A stretch of 60,000 nt of DNA. It comes from Cristatella mucedo (taxonomy: Eukaryota > Bryozoa > Phylactolaemata > Cristatellidae). Below, in pieces: positions 11,216 through 20,959 of this stretch (the first letter of the stretch is position 1; the number at the start of each line of letters is the position of its first letter). The notes under the pieces were generated by a model. That model was not told the origin of the DNA. It ran no database searches and saw only the letters and a program-made list of their open reading frames with translations. Both the position numbers and the translations under genes were made by a program. The stretch spans positions 549,501 to 609,500 of the forward strand of contig WPIO01000155.1 of NCBI GenBank assembly GCA_009760855.2, in the 5' to 3' direction.

Positions 11216-12324
11216 AAAAAGATGTGCCATAGTCGGCAGTTGATGAGTAGATGTCGTTGCGTAAGAAAGCGTTTAGTCGGGCCACCAGAGTTATAACAAG
11301 CCTTACGAATGTTAAGTTAGAGATTCACAGTGACGCTTGTGAGGGAGCGTGCTGAGCAGTTCGAGACAATGGTAGGAATACCAAACGAGCGGATACTCAG
11401 CTCGCTGTTGCCGCCAAACGAGCGGCGTCTAAGCTGGCGGCCCCTGGCGGCCACCACGGCGGCTGCCGGATGCTTATCTTTTGTTAATGCATAACTCACG
11501 AATCTAAGACACAGCATTAATATATGGGGATGCATTTAAACTACGATGACGAAGCCATACGCACGGCGCGCACGATCGTAGCTAATATGCAGCCTACTAG
11601 CCGCCGACGTAGCTAAGGCAGCGCCGCCGGAGTGGGAGACCCAGCAGCCGAAGCGATAGATAAGTGTGTAGATATCCGTTAGCACGTAATTTCTTGCGCG
11701 CTATGGTCAAACAACAATCAGATTAGCTTTAAACAGGTCTTAGATGTATCAGTTTTCGAATACGATGCTCGCAAGAACTTCAATTTTCGGAAGAGTTCTG
11801 CATTTAAAAGAACGCCGCGTAGCGCTAGGTACGACACGGGCGCACCTAGTGCTGGGTTTTTATGTGTACCGTGGTAGCGGCGCTAGGCGATGCTAGGTGT
11901 GCCACGGCAGACCTAGCTCGAACTGTCTGTGCTAACCCAGTTTAATTCGTAATGTGCAGCAAGAAAATCGCAACTTTTTCAAAGCATTTTGCATAAGCGA
12001 AAAAAAGACGTACGTGTAGGTTAATGCTATCCCAGCAGCATGTATGCAGCAGCAGCAGGCAGAACGCGGAAGCTAGCTCACGACGACGCGCTTCCAACTA
12101 CTCGCGTGCTTCCTCCCACCCATGGCTCATCCCCGTGGGTTAGCGAGAGGACAAAGCCGGCCTGTGTCGGAGCCACCGTTCCCAGCTCACAGCTGAGCAC
12201 TGGCCCGTCTCCAGGCTACATCCGCCAGCTGCCCTTCGACCCTGGGTTGGTGGAGGACACTACCGGTCTGCCTGCACCGGCCGAGTGCCGGCGTGCCCAG
12301 CGATCGAGTAGCATGCACGTGCCG
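11216..12324. other. GC-rich sequence without recognised gene
   Basis: CpG-containing sequence with an imperfect inverted repeat at 11818-11920 ('gctaggt...acctag' on both arms). A 122-codon open frame at 12040-12408 has no recognisable domain and overlaps a SINE, so I do not call it a gene. Confidence 0.35.
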
Positions 12325-12470
12325 AGCTGGTTTGGTCCAGCGGTTAATGTGCTCGCCCCGACCAACGTCTGGCTGACGTCGTGTGCTCGAGCCCCAAGGC
12401 ATTTGTGAAGCGCCTGAATAGAGATTAAGTTCTCTTGGGGCGCTACACAAAGTGTTATATTACGCAAAAC
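12325..12470 (+). mobile_element. SINE-A, full-length type
   Basis: The head reads 'ggtttggtccagcggttaat' (A-box-like), then a B-box-like 'tgtgctcgagcccc'. The tail 'gtgaagcgcctgaatagag' to 'ttggggcgctacac' has the LINE-A 3' hairpin. Related copies: 20380-20475, 39664-39759, 55200-55370. Confidence 0.7.
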
Positions 12471-13560
12471 CACAAACCACAGTACGTCAATCAGTTAGTT
12501 AGGCCTATAGCCATCGCTGGCCACAGCCACCCGACTCGCCTGTCCAGTTTCAGGGCTTACAAGAAACGTCATCATTTTCGTCGCGCCGTTTCGTCAGCTC
12601 TAGCTGCCACGACCGTCCACGCGAGCTGTAGCCGCCATCTGTAGCCGCATCATCAGCAGACTGCAAGGACTAGAGTGCCCCAGCCATATGGACTGCGGTG
12701 CGCCTGATCACTTGGCATAATTCATATAGCATAATTTGAATTCAGGTGTCGACTCTTCGGCCCTGAACTTGCATTGCATGCCAATGCCCCAAAGTGGTCG
12801 GCTTACTCCGACGCCGGTAGGGCAGTTTCCCGCTCGGTCGCGTCGATTCAGCCTCGCGCACGTCGACCGACGACAGCCCGCTACAGCACACCTGCGGCGG
12901 TACACACCCGCTCTCGGTTGTCGACCGTTTTACGCGCTGGCCAGAAACGTTTCATAGTGCCAATATTTTAGCGTCCAGTGTCGAACAAGCATTTGTGGAC
13001 TGCTGAATATAACGTTCCACTGACCCTGTATTGCAGATGTCCGGAGGCCACTAAAATATAGAATATTCACGAGAACACCAACTGCCAACGGTATTGTAGT
13101 TTACCTGCATCGGCAGCTCAAAGCTAGCACTCGTGGCTAGTTGTGTTTGTATAGTTCTCACGTAACTTGTTTTATCTGAAAGACCAATATGCACTGGCAG
13201 TGGTACGTCGAGCTCAACAAAATGATTTTCTTTGAAAAATGACAGAATCCGAACTGCGGTTTTCTGCTGAACTCTGTAGATATAAGCCAATCAGCCCTTA
13301 AGAGACTCGCAGAATATTACTTGAAAATATGAAAAACATCAATGCTTCAAAATAGACAAATATGGGTATCTTGTCCAATGTAAAGACTCAACCCCTAATA
13401 GTAATAATCACATAACATTTAATTAAATATAAAATCAAGTAATAATCATTTAGCAATAGACAACTATTTTGAGCCTTCTCCGAAGATGCAGGACGCGTAG
13501 ATAAACACGCAAGCGAGCTCTCGTTAGACGACCGTATCAGCTCCACGGTCAAATATCTGC
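12471..13560. other. No recognisable gene
   Basis: Mixed-composition unique sequence. A minus-strand open frame of 79 codons (13290-13051) and overlapping frames at 12736-12971 do not resemble known proteins. Confidence 0.35.
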
Positions 13561-13564
13561 TTTA

Positions 13565-14475
13565 TAATAATAATAATTCAAAATTGGCTCTGCGAGCATA
13601 TCTCCAGTTGAATCAGCTCGAAATCTAGGTGTCATATTCCAAAGCGACCTCTCGTTAGACGACCAAATCAGCTCCACAGTCAAATCTGCCTATTTTTAGC
13701 TTCATAACATTGCTGAAATTCGGGTTTGTTTAGATAAGGATACCACGTCCAAGTTGTTACATGCATTCGTGACATCTCGTCTCGACTTCTGCAATTCACT
13801 GCTTACTGGCCTGCCAGCATGTGCGATCAGGCGATTGCAACCGGTGCAAAACTCCGCAGCTAGGCTTGTCTGTCGTGAACGTCGCAGTTGCCACATTACT
13901 CCACTTCTCGCCGACCTGCACTGGCTACCAGTCAAGCAACGGATTGACTTCAAGGTTTTATCGCTCACTTTTAGGTCCCTTCATTCTATGGCTCTAGCCT
14001 TTCTCTCCGACATACTCCCCCATCAGGCCAAGCATCGCACCACACGCTTTTCGGAATCCAACACTCTAGAAATACCTCGTACAAACCTTAAATCCTTTGA
14101 AGACCGTGCATTTAGTTCATATGCTCCCAAAGCCTGGAACTCCCTTCCGACCTGCGTCAGAACATCCCCTGACCTGACCACATTTAAAAGGAAATTAAAG
14201 ACACACCTATTTAGGACAGCATTCAGTGGGTCCTTGTGATTCGTCCTTGATGTGCTTATGCGTGCTGACAATGTGCATGCTGCCACTAACCACATTTGCA
14301 TGCTGACCCTGTGCATGTCACCCCTAACCATGTTATTCATTTTGTTTGCTTTTCAAGCATGATTTTACTTACCATTCAATTGCATTTCACTTTGCAGCAA
14401 ATGTAAAGCGCCGAGAAAGAGATTAAGTTCGCTGAGGGTGCTATATCAAGTGCGTTAATTTTTGTATTATTATTA
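13565..14475 (+). mobile_element. LINE-A RT C-terminal part and 3' UTR
   Basis: A 161-codon frame (13754-14239) is open: LLHAFVTSRLDFCNSLLTGL, then ADLHWLPVKQRIDFKV and APKAWNSLPTCVRTSPDL. This is the conserved C-terminal region of L2/CR1-type RT proteins. The 3' UTR hairpin and an ATT-rich end follow. One of the least decayed copies here. Confidence 0.85.
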
Positions 14476-15224
14476 ACATAGGAAGCTTCTAAAAAAAATA
14501 AAAGCTCATTTGGCGTGTCAAACTTTGAATAGGTCTGCAATATCAAGTGCGAGGACATAAAAGGATATGTGTGGCTATATTTACCTAACCTATGTGATAG
14601 ATATTGCACTTTCTAGTTTTCCTATTCCCCGAAGGGCGGAGATTATATTCGCTGGCTTTGGTTGACGCTTTTGAATCTTATAATTACCAGTCAGAGAGTC
14701 AATCTCGAGGCGGCGTCATTATTTTGAAAATAGACAGCTTTTTCTTGGTTTCAAGCAATGGTCTGGAGTCCTTGTAGGGCTGAGTAGCTTTATTAATCAA
14801 TTTCTTTGAAAAACACTTCACAATTAGCATTTGAATCACGAAAACTCATTTTATTAAGCTCGGTGGACTACTTCCGATGCAAAAATATTTTGCGAAATCA
14901 TTTTTTTACCATGTTTCGGTCACATGTCAGTCGTCAAAACGCTGGATAGCATCTGTAATTTGTTTGTCTTTTAGTGAGGAAACATCCAAAAACTTCGATA
15001 TGTTTTCCCAATTTTAGTTTCTTACTGCAGTCACTATTATTTTCATTCTCAACACCGGGACTAGAAATGTACTGGAAATCGGGCTGCACCTCCGATCTTG
15101 GTAGGTAATAGACATGCATGTAGGATCTGCTTGTGATTATGCACGGCAGTGGTTATATAAATTAAAATGTGGTCAGAGCGTCCTTCCTTTCCTTACAAAC
15201 AACTCACATCTGAGTCAAATATTC
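14476..15224. other. No recognisable gene
   Basis: AT-rich sequence with short minus-strand frames (14609-14376, 15119-14934) that I cannot assign. Confidence 0.35.
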
Positions 15225-15960
15225 CAACTTTCAGCTTCGTAACCTTGCTTAAATTCGGGCTTGTTTAAACAGGGATACCGCATCTAAGTTGCTCAATGCA
15301 TTTGTGACATCCCGTCTTGACTTCTGTAACTCACTGCTTGCTGGTCTGCTGGCCTGTGCGATCTGGCTTGTGCAAAACTCCGCAGCTAGGCATGTCTGTC
15401 ATGAGCGTTGCAGTTGCCAAAATCTTCTCGCCGCCGCTTCTCTCCGACCTGCACTGGCTACCAGTCAAGCAACGCATCAACTTCAAGGTTTTGTCATGCA
15501 CTTTCAGGTCAGATCCGTCTTTTGCTCCAGCCTACTTATCATATCTACTCCTCCACCAGGCTAAGCATCGTACCACCAGCTTTTCGAAATCTAATCATTT
15601 ACCTATACCTCATACAAATCTCAAATCCTTTGGAGACCGTGCCTTTAGTTCATATGCTCCCAAAGCCTGGAACTGTCCCGACTTGCGTTACCATATATCC
15701 TGACTTGACCACGTTTAAAAAGAGACTAAAAACGCACCTGTTTATCACAGCATTTACTGAACCTCTGGGATCCGTCCTGTAAGTGCTTATGCGTGCTGAA
15801 ACTGTGCATGTCACCCTAACATGTTATTCTTGTTGCTCAGTGAGCATGCTAACACTAACCATTTGACCGCGTTTCTTTTGCAGCAAATGTAAAGCGCCTA
15901 GAAAGTGATTGGGTTCCCTGAGGTCGCTTCATGAAATATATTATTATTGTTATTATTAAG
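15225..15960 (+). mobile_element. LINE-A 3' part, decayed
   Basis: The same RT C-terminal region as 13565-14475 but with frameshifts (LLNAFVTSRLDFCNSLLAGL, later APKAWN in another frame); ends in TTATTATTG repeats. Confidence 0.8.
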
Positions 15961-16005
15961 TGCGCATTAATGCACTCAGGCATGCGCGCCCCTTAGCATA
16001 AAAGC

Positions 16006-16058
16006 ACCATATATATGCATATATATATATATGCATATATATATATATATATATAACT
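16006..16058. repeat. (AT)n microsatellite
   Basis: About 50 bp of TA repeats with 'tatgcata' interruptions. Confidence 0.9.
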
Positions 16059-16309
16059 TGATTATATTTGACAGCAGCAGATGGTTACAGGTGTCCAACA
16101 ATTGCCAAGACCCATGGGCCCATGGCGTAGAGCTCAAATCAGCTCAAATCAGCTCAAATGCTTGGGCTAACTCCCGAAACACAACCAAATGCGTATCTTT
16201 AGGCGTCGGCGTTGATGCGGCCTCTGCAATATGCTAACGCATAATCAATTCCAAGCTGTATCAACTCAGGAACCGCGAATAATGAATATCAGTAATACCC
16301 TGACTTAGC

Positions 16310-17210
16310 TCGCACCGCCGCCGTTTCGTGCTACTGCGCTACTTCCGCCAGTCGGGCTGTCGCTCTCGGAGGCTGACAGCGTGCTGCAGGCGCTTGGCTA
16401 GAGAAAAAAAAGCCATGGCGGCTGGCAGCTCAACGTAAGGGTAGAAATTTCCAGCGCCGCGGAGCCCCTTCGACAGGAATGACGTCGGTGCAGCTCAGAC
16501 ACCATTGACTTGCGGCGGAGTGCTACCCCGCACATTTACGGGCGGGGCAAGCTTAGAGCGGAGCGAGGTGGGCGGTCAGCAACTCGTTTGGAACGGAAAG
16601 TCTCTATCAGCTAGTTTCAGTTGATTATTTAAATTTTGGTTTGTTTATTAAATCTATTCACGCATCTTAACAAATAGTGGAATACACGTCTTCATGCATT
16701 CGCCGGCTACCCAATGGCGGTTCTGTGGGCGTGGCATCGCCATCATGTCCCGCCCTCGCCAGACCAGGGTGGGAGTACACCACGCCTCAGCAGCCGGGTC
16801 CTTTCCGCTGATTGGGTAGAGAGAGATCAGTGAATGGCCACGTTATCACGTGATCCGTTCCCGCCAGCTCTCTTGTCTGCTGCTAGCCGCCGTAAGCGGA
16901 CGAGCTGCTCCTCTCTGGCGCCCACGCGTGCATTTGTACGTGGACAGAGTAGCCCGCGACCGCAGTTTGTCGCAAGTTCCATTTGTTCGTCGTGACGTCC
17001 ATATGACTATCTTGCGGAGAGGTTCGTGGCTTCGCCTGCCACCGGCGAACGCAGCACCGCCTACGTGCTTTAGCTAGTTACCTTTCCGAGTGCCGTGTGG
17101 ACGCCGACCCCCACAGCCCCACGTGTTCCGAGCAAGTGTTTTTATGTAACTGGATAGCGATGCAGGTGTGACTGCCACGTCCTTCCATATGGTGCTAGGC
17201 CCGCCCGCAA
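16310..17210 (+). promoter_or_regulatory. Diverged duplicate of the GCN2 promoter region
   Basis: This region aligns collinearly with 33745-34246 but with many substitutions. Copy-specific sequence of about 396 bp (16721-17116) interrupts the alignment between 'ccaatggcgg' and 'ccccacgtgttccg'. That insert contains a perfect palindromic E-box ATCACGTGAT (16845-16854) and an inverted CCAAT motif (attggg at 16811). Whether this copy still drives transcription cannot be told from sequence; the exon 1 after it is broken. Confidence 0.55.
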
Positions 17211-17335
17211 TGGCCAGGCAACAAAATGACCAATGACGAAATACGACGCGATACGGGATAGGGAGTTGGTCTTGATGATCGAGTCTGTCTTTGGCGATGA
17301 CTTGTGAGATCGTAGAGTCTCCGACTTGTGGAAGG
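17211..17335 (+). pseudogene. EIF2AK4: Broken duplicate of GCN2 exon 1
   Basis: The sequence from ATG 17211 matches GCN2 exon 1 at 34247 (shared 'atggccagg.aacaaaatga', 'ctttgg.gatgac', 'gtggaagg'). It differs at roughly one base in five, carries an extra base soon after the start that shifts the frame, and has stops in the ancestral frame ('...gatagggag', 'gacttgtgag'). The GT donor position is changed to ggta. It is therefore a decayed copy, most likely a duplication product rather than a second gene. Homology continues downstream to about 17650 ('aaccctttcg', 'gcgttagggcca'). Confidence 0.8.
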
Positions 17336-18039
17336 TATTACGCTGCGGTGAAGCACCTGTCGTCAGCGGAGCGCTATGACGCTATATCCGCCGTGCTGCG
17401 GCGGCTTTTCCTCGCTGGCCATCGACCTGAGATTTCGATTCGAGTAGCGGCTTTCGCGCATCTCGCCGCAAGCAGCCAGCGAGTACCCCCTGCGGTACAT
17501 CGGTATAGAGCTGACGGAGGTAACCCTTTCGGCTGAGATAACTGAATGAGCGAGTACCGCGGCGTTAGGGCCAATTTTAAAGGCGCTAAGCGATCAGCTA
17601 CGGTAGACGTTTAGAAGGTGTAGTTGGCGGAGCTTCGTGCTATCGTGCGGTAACTGACTTGTCTTACGTTCCTCGCCCACTGACATCTGTAGCGGCAGCC
17701 TTTAAGGCTATTCTGACACTACATAAATGCGGTTGTTAATAACGCTCAGTTTTGCGCATTTTGCCAATGGTAGTTTTGCACCACCGCCGCCATTCCTGTT
17801 GAAGGGGCTTAGCCGCGCGGCAAGTTTCGGCTGAAATCCGGGCTTTATTGTTAATGCACTCGGTATAGTAACCGATTCGCTCCGATTCCCTCGCGCTGAA
17901 CTTCCGACCAGATTCTCGCAGCGATATCGCACAGCATACCGGTTGCCATCTTCGGTCACTTACCTTTTTCTTATTCGCCGTGTTTTACTTATGTCCACGC
18001 ACGTAACTGACACGCCACAGTGCCTACGGCTAGCATCCA

Positions 18040-18430
18040 GACCGTGGACGTTCTTGTGAATGTACTGCTACGATGACTGTAGCTGCCATGTTTTGACGAT
18101 ACATTGCTTATCAAGCTAGGGAGTTTTCTACGATACTGCTCTGGCTCTCAATCGAGCCTCAAATCAATCGCTGGGTCCCCGGCCTCGCTTACAGATGCTC
18201 CACTCGCTTGCAGCCTACGTACCTGACCCCCTTAGTCTTCCATTGTGTGCTTACAGCACCCAATTCTCAACTTGTAATCGTAATACAATGTGTCTCCATT
18301 TGTAACTCCTCAAAGCCACAAATCCTAGCAAGGGATGTTTCGCGGTAGAGTTTTCTATAGTGCACTCGAAGCCTGAGTGGCTTTTAGTACGAATGCAGGA
18401 GCCAACTGACTTCAACCGGCTCCCTATTCT
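18040..18430. mobile_element. LINE RT fragment joined to LINE-B tail (duplicated block)
   Basis: 18100-18230 is plus-strand RT-like (counterpart at 36330-36390 reads TLHWLSIKHKVNFRVSCLT); 18285-18430 is a minus-strand LINE-B 3' end. The same junction occurs at 36230-36610. Confidence 0.55.
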
Positions 18431-19139
18431 TCGCATTAAATTGAAATCTGTGGTGATTAGGCATGCAGTTCATATCGTATGAACCCCAAGTCTGGACTCG
18501 CTTTCGGTTTGCCACTAGGCAATCATCATGCACCTTGTAAGTCTCATGTATAGCTAGATCCGTTCTGGTTAGCTTTCTCTTGGTCCCAGTGAGCTTGTAT
18601 TTGCTGTTCCTGCGTGCTTTTCGTGTTTACTTTGACATGATTCGGTGCCATCGACTAGCGGAAGTTGCACTAGAAATTAGTCTTTTCTTATTGATTCTTT
18701 TCAGTTGAGAGCACAACCTGCATAGCTATTAGGTTTCCTTAGGGTACCATGCAAACGAACTGATATTAGTATTGGTACACCCGATGCCACAGAAGACTGA
18801 CGCATTTAGTAGATAATCTCTGTAATACTTTGGTACTCCTCACACTTTGTATTAGCTGCACAGAGCCTGATATTATCTGGATAATAACAAATATGTCAAA
18901 TGACTTGTTTGGAGAAATCCGACTACGGTGTAGTGACTGGTTAGGATACTGAACTTGCTCTGCCACATTTATTAGCTATTCTGAAAGGCGTTTGGATTAT
19001 TTGCCGTTCCCTAGGTTTCCGCTGCCTGGTTTGGAATCGGCGGCCCCCTTCTTTCGGTACACAGGCGCCACGGCAAATTGGCAAATGTCGTGCTGTCACA
19101 CGCTTCAAAGCGTTAACGTTGGCCAAGTGCTCTTCCAAA

Positions 19140-20170
19140 ATAATGATAACCATACATTTGTATAGCACCCTCGGAGAACTAAATCTCTTCCCATGCAGGT
19201 TACATACACTGTCCAGGAAGCATGCTCGTACGTTTTATAGTAATATTCGGACTGCTAGCACGCAGAATATGGTTAGTGATAACAGGCAGCTTGTAAATAT
19301 GCAAATAGGTTAATGTTAACATTAACCGTGTCAGCACCCATAAACACACTAAGGGAAAGTCACAAGTACCTAGAAAATGCTGTGAGAAAAAATTGCTCTT
19401 TTGGCTATTTTTTAAATGTTGTCAAGTCAGGGGGATGTCGTGGTATCAGTCGGAAGTGAGTTCAAGCAGTTTCATTCGAGCCATAGTTTGAGTCAACAAA
19501 AACAACACTAATGCATTTGACCTAGCACCCTCAGACAACTAAATCTCTTTCTAGGCACTTTACATTTGCAGCACAGGAAGCACGATCGAATGGTTAGTGG
19601 TAGCATGCTCAAAAAAAAACAAGTATAACATTGCTATGGGTGACAGAAGAGTAGGCTGTGCAACTCCTAGCTTGATTAGGATGTGGTTCTGATAGGGACA
19701 CTGAAGCCAGACTATGGCGAGACCTAAAAGTGAGTGACAGAACCGTCAAGTCGTTGCGTTGCTTGGCTGGGAGCCAGTTCCGGCTAGGCGAGTCGTTGTG
19801 TGATGTGGCAACTGTGAGGCTAAACACAGTCAAACCTAGCTGCAGAGTTTTTCCCCCAACTCTAAGCACCCGATCGCTTTGGCCGGTAGTCCTGCTAGCA
19901 GTGAATTACAGACGTCAAGATAGGAGGTCACAAATGTATGGACTGAATTTTAAGTTGTATCCCTGACTAAGCAGACCTGAATTTTAGCTAGATCTTGTAA
20001 CTGCAAGTAGGCAGACTTGAGTGTAGAGCTGATGTGGTCCCTAACTGAGAGGTTACTTTGTAACGGGACATCTTGAATGTGTGCAGATACTACAGTAAGC
20101 ATGCAGGTAGAGCCGATTTTGTGCATTTCACTTACCAATCTCCAAGCCATAATGACAATAACAAATAATA
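19140..20170 (-). mobile_element. Two or more decayed LINE-A 3' fragments
   Basis: Tail motifs occur at about 19160 ('tagcaccctcggagaact') and 19525 ('tagcaccctcagacaact'). The RT C-terminal region in reverse (19700-20060) contains 'gttgcttggctgggagccag' and 'agctgcagagtt'. Confidence 0.7.
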
Positions 20171-20350
20171 ATAATGTATTTGGCACAGCGCCCTCAGAGA
20201 ACTCAATCTCTTTCTGGGCACTTTACATTGGCTGCAAAGGAAACACGATCGAACGTTTAGAGGTGGCACGATCAAAGCCAACAAACATATTATGGTTAGA
20301 GGTAAGATGCACAGGGTCAGCATGAAATATGGTTAGCGGCAGCATTAGCA
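20171..20350 (-). mobile_element. Short LINE-A tail (in duplicated block)
   Basis: (AAT)n, 'cagcgccctcagagaactc', 'tgggcactttacattggctg'. The matching copy is at 39445-39650. Confidence 0.75.
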
Positions 20351-20379
20351 CACGTGGACCTACTAAATGCTATTGGTCG

Positions 20380-20475
20380 AGGTTGTGGGCTCGAGCCCCG
20401 TGGCATATGTCAAGCACCTGAATGGAGATTAAGTTCTCTTAGGGTGCATTATAAAATAATTTTATTTTTATATGT
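20380..20475 (+). mobile_element. SINE-A fragment beside duplicate exon 2
   Basis: The head is truncated: 'gaggttgtgggctcgagccc', then 'caagcacctgaatggag' and 'cttagggtgcatta'. Hairpin arms are GCACC/GGTGC, a compensatory variant. The matching copy is at 39664-39759. Confidence 0.65.
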
Positions 20476-20683
20476 AAAGTGCTGCAGCCAGCTTCCGCTG
20501 CAGGGCCACGGGGTCAGTGCCACAGAAAGCCGAGGAGCGTGCAGTGCATGCAGCGTTTGCAACTGGAGCATAGAATGCAGGCAGGCACGCTTCGCGACTT
20601 GTCTGTCTGACGTCTGCGCCTGCTTTTGCTTGAGCTTTCCGACTCACATGCTCTCACTGTGCCACTCGGTTCGCTGCTGCCAG

Positions 20684-20829
20684 GTACGTAGACCGCCGGA
20701 GCTAGACATCCGCCTTCTGCCACTGCACAGTAGTAGGAGTGGCCCTGACATTAGAGCCAGAGGTGATGAGGACGAACCTAATGTTCTGGTGGATATGTAC
20801 ATCAAGTGCCCGCCGAGGTACCCAGATGT
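20684..20829 (+). pseudogene. EIF2AK4: Near-identical duplicate of GCN2 exon 2
   Basis: All 146 bases, the acceptor (ctgctgccag) and the gtaagt donor agree with exon 2 at 39968-40113, so the exon is still splice-competent and open in phase. It lies upstream of the functional exon 1 and downstream only of the broken exon 1 copy, so it cannot contribute to a normal GCN2 protein. The surrounding block (about 20190-20897) is also almost identical to 39470-40181. It may be a by-product of segmental duplication kept similar by gene conversion. Confidence 0.8.
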
Positions 20830-20959
20830 GTAAGTCCCTGATTTTGGTTGGCTGTGCTGTTTTGTGCTGCTACTTTACGTATTGCTTTTTGCTATCAGTT
20901 GTTGCCAGCTGTAAAAATAGTCTCCCGAATGAAGCTCTTAAAATTTAGGCAGTTTTAAA

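Larger units (their letters stand above)
17336..20190 (+). other. Decayed duplicate of GCN2 intron 1
   Basis: Blocks here align with intron 1 of the functional gene: 17500-17650 with 34525-34660, 18050-18430 with 36230-36610, and 19820-20060 with 37920-38150. The shared blocks include the same nested LINE arrangement and private substitutions not seen in other LINE-A copies (for example 'tagtcctgctagcagtg', 'gactaagcagacc'). This shows segmental duplication rather than independent insertion. Confidence 0.65.

Noticed and set aside
12040-12408. 122-codon ORF in GC-rich DNA
   Set aside because: It overlaps a SINE-A head, has no recognisable domain, and open frames of this length are expected at this GC content.
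20354-20833. 159-codon ORF repeated at 39638-40117
   Set aside because: It is a frame through SINE-A sequence and intron that happens to include exon 2. Only the 146-bp exon part is coding, as shown by splice sites and GCN2 similarity.
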